This document shows, piece by piece, positions 60,331-64,000 of a stretch of DNA of 64,000 nt. Positions within the stretch are counted from its first letter, which is position 1; every line of letters begins with the position of its first letter. The position numbers were made by a program, and so were the translations under genes. The stretch is from Bacillota bacterium (GTDB lineage Bacteria > Bacillota > Negativicutes > Sporomusales > Sporomusaceae): the NCBI GenBank assembly GCA_023388195.1, contig JAEWGR010000077.1, positions 1 through 64,000 of the forward strand, read 5' to 3'. The notes below the pieces were generated by a model. The model had not been told where the DNA came from. It ran no database searches and worked only from the letters and a program-made list of their open reading frames with translations.

Positions 60331-62055
60331 TTAAATCTGGTAATCGGCACCTGCTGTCCCTAAGAACGCAACAACCGGGATATGCCGGTATGTACTGAAT
60401 TCAAGCCATTTAGCAGTAAAACTTGACGCCTGTTTGCTTCGCCAGTCATTAATTGCTGCGAGCTCACCGATAAAGCCGGCATAGCTTGTTGCGGTTACCC
60501 TGAGAGCAGCCCCCTTAGAGTCAATCATAGGCACATCATCATAAGTTGCTTCGTCTAGTTTCGTTAACCCCACGACTTTGGCCTTTCTTATTTTAACAGC
60601 TACTTTAGTCTGAATATCAATAATATCAAAATCGGCAGGATACTCATAGGTTTTTCCGGTCACTGCCACCACATCCCCTACAGTAAAGGTATGGGGTCTG
60701 GCATCCAGTTTTCTTACAATACCTTCAGTAAGCACATAGAAATAATCATCAAAGCAGTTTACCACCATCTCCAAACCGTTGCCGGTCAGCTTGCTCCCCG
60801 CCTGCCACTCTTGCACAAGGCCTGATACAATACCGCCGCCACTCACATCATAGCCATCGACTATGACAAAACGGCCTGTTAACTGGTTATTCTTGAATTC
60901 GTCAAAACAGAGCTGCTTCTTGGTTCTGACAATGATTTCGGCTACATCATTGGTTTTGACCTGCGCGGCGTTTTCCAGGGTTGCCAGCGTAGTGGCGTCA
61001 ATGGCTTTCAGGATCGAGTGGATCTCGCATTCCACCTCTTGCGTTGCCAGCTTAAGCTTATATTCCTGACCCTTGACAAGCGGCTTTTTTCCCATCCAGA
61101 AGATATTGGCTTTGAATGTATCGGAAACTAAGGGTGCGTGGCTGGGATGGACAATAAATTCGCCCCGCTGATTAAAAAACTCATCTTCAACCGTGATGCC
61201 CACCGACATCCCGGCCGAGATCGTATCTGTTTTGTCCCTGTCGGCCCAGTATTCAATACTCTTAACCTTTGTGAGCTTATTGCTGGGCATGATCAGAATC
61301 TCGTCCCCCGTATGCAGGGTGCCTGCTTCAATCCGGCCGGCAATAATGCGCCGGTGATCAAATTTGTATACATCCTGAATAGGGAATCGCAGTGGTTTTG
61401 CTTCTAAGCCGCTGTCTTTTTCAAACAAGTCAATGGCCTTAAGAATCGGCTCCCCTTTATACCAGGGCATTTTATCCGAATGGGCAGTCATATTTTCGCC
61501 AAAAAAAGCGGATATGGGAATATACTTTAAGGGAAAGACGTGGAGATTATGCAGGAATTCGTTCATTTCCTGCTTGATCTCGTTGAATTTTGCCTCTGAA
61601 TAATCAATCAAATCCATCTTGTTAATAAGTACATAGGCTTTTTGGATGCCCAGCAGGGATAGGATATAGCCATGCCGTTTCGACTGCTCCTGAATCCCTT
61701 CATTCGCATCAATAATCAGCAGCGCCGCTTCAGCGCTGGCCGCGCCGGAGATCATATTTTTCAGGAATTCCTTATGACCGGGAGCGTCGATGATTACATA
61801 ATCTCTCTGGTCTGTACGGAATTGCAGCTGCGTTGTGTCAATGGTAATGCCCTGCTTTTGTTCTTCTTCAAAAGCATCCAGCAGATAGGCATATTCAAAG
61901 GGTTTACCTTTTTCTTTGGCAATGCGCTTGACCCGGTCAATTGCCCCCTCCGGCAAAGATTTTGTATCATATAACAACCTGCCAATCACTGTGGATTTGC
62001 CGTGATCGACATGACCAACAACAACAATATTAAGCACTTCTCTCTCCATACCCAT
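60331..62055 (-). CDS. cysN: Sulfate adenylyltransferase large subunit (CysN-type GTPase)
   Basis: A 574-residue protein with an elongation-factor-like GTPase domain: VVVGHVDHGKSTVIGRL (G1), DAPGHKEF (G3) and NKMDL (G4), followed by beta-barrel domains. CysN drives ATP-sulfurylase activity of CysD by GTP hydrolysis. The C-terminal 170 residues extend past the usual beta-barrels but show no APS-kinase (CysC) motif. It is the fourth gene of the sulfate-assimilation operon. Confidence 0.88.
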   Translation of the reverse strand: MGMEREVLNIVVVGHVDHGKSTVIGRLLYDTKSLPEGAIDRVKRIAKEKGKPFEYAYLLDAFEEEQKQGITIDTTQLQFRTDQRDYVIIDAPGHKEFLKNMISGAASAEAALLIIDANEGIQEQSKRHGYILSLLGIQKAYVLINKMDLIDYSEAKFNEIKQEMNEFLHNLHVFPLKYIPISAFFGENMTAHSDKMPWYKGEPILKAIDLFEKDSGLEAKPLRFPIQDVYKFDHRRIIAGRIEAGTLHTGDEILIMPSNKLTKVKSIEYWADRDKTDTISAGMSVGITVEDEFFNQRGEFIVHPSHAPLVSDTFKANIFWMGKKPLVKGQEYKLKLATQEVECEIHSILKAIDATTLATLENAAQVKTNDVAEIIVRTKKQLCFDEFKNNQLTGRFVIVDGYDVSGGGIVSGLVQEWQAGSKLTGNGLEMVVNCFDDYFYVLTEGIVRKLDARPHTFTVGDVVAVTGKTYEYPADFDIIDIQTKVAVKIRKAKVVGLTKLDEATYDDVPMIDSKGAALRVTATSYAGFIGELAAINDWRSKQASSFTAKWLEFSTYRHIPVVAFLGTAGADYQI

Positions 62056-62091
62056 TCAAAACGGCCCCCATCCTCCAATGTATTCTCACTT

Positions 62092-62892
62092 TTACATATA
62101 CCCATCTTTGCGCAGCTTCTGCATGGCGTAGGAATCTTCCTGATCCTGTGCCCGCCCGGCCCGTTCGCCTTGCTTGGTATTTTTGAGTTCGGCAATAATG
62201 TCTTCTACGGTCGTTGCCGTAGAATCAATCTGGCCGGTACAGGGTGCGCAGCCCAGGCTGCGGTATCTTTTCCCGTTCCTGGCAAAATACAGATCAACAA
62301 GCGGAATCTTTTCCCGGCCGATATAAGCCCAGATATCAATCTCATTCCAGTGCAGGATGGGATGTACCCGGATATGATTGCCTTTGGGGAAATCGGTTTT
62401 AAACTGGTTCCACAGCTCAGGCGGCTGGTTGGTATAATCCCATTCGGAGTCTTTATTGCGTTCGCTGAATACCCGTTCTTTGGAGCGAGATCCCTCTTCA
62501 TCCCGGCGTATCCCTAATATCAGCCCCTCGAACTCATATTTGGTTACCACCTGCTGCAACCCGTCGGTTTTTAAAGCCCGGCAACATACCAGCCGGCCTT
62601 TTTCCGGCCCCATGCCGGCCTGCAGCGCCTCTTCGTTGGTATGCACAATCAGCTCCAGGTTGTATTCCTTTGCTACCCTGTCCCGGAACTGGATCATCTC
62701 CGGGATTTTATAGGTTGTATCAACATGAATAAACGGAAACGGGCAGTGCCCAAAGAAGGCCTTTTTGGCCAGCCATAACAGTACTGTTGAGTCTTTACCG
62801 ATTGACCACAGCATACCCAGCTTGCCAAACTTCTTATAGGCTTCTCTCAATATAAAAATGCTTTGTGCTTCCAAGCGATCCAAATGATCCAT
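62092..62892 (-). CDS. cysD: Sulfate adenylyltransferase small subunit
   Basis: A 266-residue CysD of the PAPS-reductase/ATP-pyrophosphatase fold. LWSIGKDSTVLLWL is the PP-loop (SxGKDS), followed by FPFIHVDTTYKIPEM and the C-terminal VEDIIAEL-type segment. It makes APS from sulfate and ATP with CysN. The ATG follows TAGGGAGGCGTTTATAT. Confidence 0.92.
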   Translation of the reverse strand: MDHLDRLEAQSIFILREAYKKFGKLGMLWSIGKDSTVLLWLAKKAFFGHCPFPFIHVDTTYKIPEMIQFRDRVAKEYNLELIVHTNEEALQAGMGPEKGRLVCCRALKTDGLQQVVTKYEFEGLILGIRRDEEGSRSKERVFSERNKDSEWDYTNQPPELWNQFKTDFPKGNHIRVHPILHWNEIDIWAYIGREKIPLVDLYFARNGKRYRSLGCAPCTGQIDSTATTVEDIIAELKNTKQGERAGRAQDQEDSYAMQKLRKDGYM

Positions 62893-62906
62893 ATATAAAC
62901 GCCTCC

Positions 62907-63221
62907 CTAATATGCATTGGCCTGGTTCTTATCCACAGGTATAATCCGCTCCCGGCCATCAGGCTGAACAACAATCCAGTACAGCACCGAGCCGTCCTGC
63001 CGGGTATAGAGCAAACTGCCCCGGCCCCCGATATCAGCCCCCAGATAATACTGAATTGCCTTATAGGTACATTCCTTTAAACAGGAGGTACAGCCCCAAC
63101 AGTCCTGGGGAGCCCGGATTTCTGTTTTCCCTGCGCTGCCGGCACTAAGCAGGCTGCCGGGACAGACCTCCCGGCACTTGCCGCAGCCGCTGCACTTTTG
63201 GCTGTCAATCCTGATGCTCAT
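62907..63221 (-). CDS. aprB: APS reductase beta-like ferredoxin subunit
   Basis: A 104-residue protein with two [4Fe-4S] binding motifs, CSGCGKCREVCPG and CWGCTSCLKECTY, as in AprB. The start at 63221 overlaps the end of the flavoprotein gene by 17 bases, with GAGGGATGAGATCT upstream. Together with AprA it would reduce APS to sulfite. Pairing AprBA with CysDN implies assimilatory use. Confidence 0.8.
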   Translation of the reverse strand: MSIRIDSQKCSGCGKCREVCPGSLLSAGSAGKTEIRAPQDCWGCTSCLKECTYKAIQYYLGADIGGRGSLLYTRQDGSVLYWIVVQPDGRERIIPVDKNQANAY

Positions 63222-64000
63222 AGATCTCATCCCTCTTTACCAAGTCTCTAAACACGATCCTGACTTCACCGTTTTCCAGCCTGGAGTTAACGTATTTCAG
63301 CCAGTCCTTATCATTTTTGTCCGGGTAATCGGTGTTTTCCTGAAAAGAATGCCAGCGGGTTTCCTGTCTGGCCTCAAGATGGCTGATGAGAACCTTGCAG
63401 ACATACAGCCTGTCAATTACTTCCCGGATATGCAGCAGCTGGCGCATATCCCTGGCCCGCAGCTGACTGCCTAACACCAGCAGCTCTTCGATCCGCTGCC
63501 TGGCCACCTGCAGCTTCTGGTAATTATAGGCATACCCTGAAGAAATGCCGCCGGCATAATCATCCATATTTTTTTGCATGGCCTCCTCGATGTCGGCCGC
63601 AGTGTACAGGGCTTCCCCTTGCAGCAAGTGCTGCAAAGCTGCACTCTTGCTGTGTATTTCCTTTTGCTCCGGCCAGTGATTCTGCTGATCCTTAATATAG
63701 TCTAAGACCGAGAAGGCGGCAATCTCCCCCTCGGCCAAACAGCCTGTCACAAATTTTTGCGGGCTGCCCCCGGCCACGTCACCGGCAGCATACAGTCCGT
63801 CAAGGGTTGTCGCCCGGTGGGTGTCTACCCAGTACCCACTGGCGGTATGGCCCCCGACAATATAGGGCTCGGTACCTTCAATCTCCACGTTTTCCGCAGC
63901 AGGTCCCTGCCGTTCCAGCCAGCGCAGTGTCTGGGCCGGAGCCATATTGAGGTAGGCTTTGTATAATTCGTCTTCCTGCTTGGCCGTAATCCCCACTGTC
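63205..64000 (-). CDS. aprA: APS reductase alpha-like flavoprotein (C-terminal part, runs off the right edge)
   Basis: At least 264 residues of a fumarate-reductase/AprA-type flavoprotein; the N-terminal FAD domain lies beyond base 64000. The part seen has GLYAAGDVAGGSPQKFVTGCLAEGEIAA, the FAD-domain closing motif, followed by a helical domain with VIDRLYVCKVLISHLEARQETRWHSFQ. Homology to AprA is inferred from fold and operon partners (aprB, cysD, cysN). The reading frame is open to the edge. Confidence 0.75.
   Translation of the reverse strand, partial: TVGITAKQEDELYKAYLNMAPAQTLRWLERQGPAAENVEIEGTEPYIVGGHTASGYWVDTHRATTLDGLYAAGDVAGGSPQKFVTGCLAEGEIAAFSVLDYIKDQQNHWPEQKEIHSKSAALQHLLQGEALYTAADIEEAMQKNMDDYAGGISSGYAYNYQKLQVARQRIEELLVLGSQLRARDMRQLLHIREVIDRLYVCKVLISHLEARQETRWHSFQENTDYPDKNDKDWLKYVNSRLENGEVRIVFRDLVKRDEIYEHQD

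Noticed and set aside
1..64000. CRISPR arrays, prophage, insertion sequences, tRNA or rRNA genes
   Set aside because: No regularly spaced repeats, integrase, transposase or capsid genes, and no recognisable tRNA or rRNA sequence found by eye.

Overview
The window looks like the chromosome of an anaerobic, acetogen-type Firmicute, most likely a member of the Negativicutes close to Sporomusa. The grounds are a complete acetyl-CoA synthase (AcsB), many corrinoid methyl-transfer proteins (four UroD/MtaA-like or MttB-like methyltransferase sets, two corrinoid carriers, an MtgA/MtvA-like methyl-THF methyltransferase and a RACo-type corrinoid activator), a Dms-type molybdoenzyme and strong AGGAGG ribosome-binding sites. 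The taxonomic call is inference; no rRNA or tRNA gene is present.

Layout. 0-1.3 kb: EVE-domain gene and an outward-facing leader. 1.3-6.9 kb: an AT-rich five-gene minus-strand operon (C5 DNA methyltransferase, HD-domain protein, ORC/CDC6-like ATPase, unknown Rossmann-like protein, ThyX) that resembles an uncharacterised defence island. 7-8.5 kb: a duplicated type I toxin locus and a probable structured RNA. 8.5-17.9 kb: small hypothetical and coiled-coil genes, threonine synthase, a chemoreceptor, a polar amino-acid ABC transporter and a TIM-barrel protein. 18.3-32.2 kb: a UroD remnant, a taurine/sulfonate-type ABC importer without its own ATPase, a SAM methyltransferase, a CorC-like protein, a trans-sulfuration enzyme, and then an operon of DUF2325, NifB, nitrogenase-like D and K subunits, a UroD-type methyltransferase, a corrinoid protein and perhaps a DUF2148 protein. 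32.6-39.8 kb: two more UroD-type methyltransferases, the corrinoid activator, a DUF1847 protein and a complete ABC importer. 39.9-43.3 kb: SOD, an EamA half-transporter, DUF421 and an MFS transporter. 43.4-54.4 kb: an MttB-type demethylation operon (two MttB paralogues, PanB, MFS, racemase, opine dehydrogenase, MtgA-like enzyme, corrinoid protein) preceded by a sigma-54 promoter and its enhancer-binding regulator. 54.5-60.2 kb: AcsB, a Dms-type molybdoenzyme with its ferredoxin, and a small membrane protein. 60.3-64 kb: CysN, CysD, AprB and the C-terminal part of AprA (sulfate activation and APS reduction), running off the right edge.

Two things stand out. First, the nitrogenase-like D/K pair is coupled to NifB and corrinoid methyl transfer, with no NifH or NifEN in the window. 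By gene content and sulfur-related neighbours it may be a reductase acting on a methylated (perhaps methylthio) compound that passes methyl groups to a corrinoid. Second, a short repeated leader occurs nine times: a 3-5 bp hairpin directly followed by an intrinsic terminator, downstream of good sigma-A promoters where these can be seen. It precedes most transcription units of this region, with compensatory changes in the small stem. It looks like a shared attenuation device that could define a regulon. I do not recognise it as a named riboswitch.
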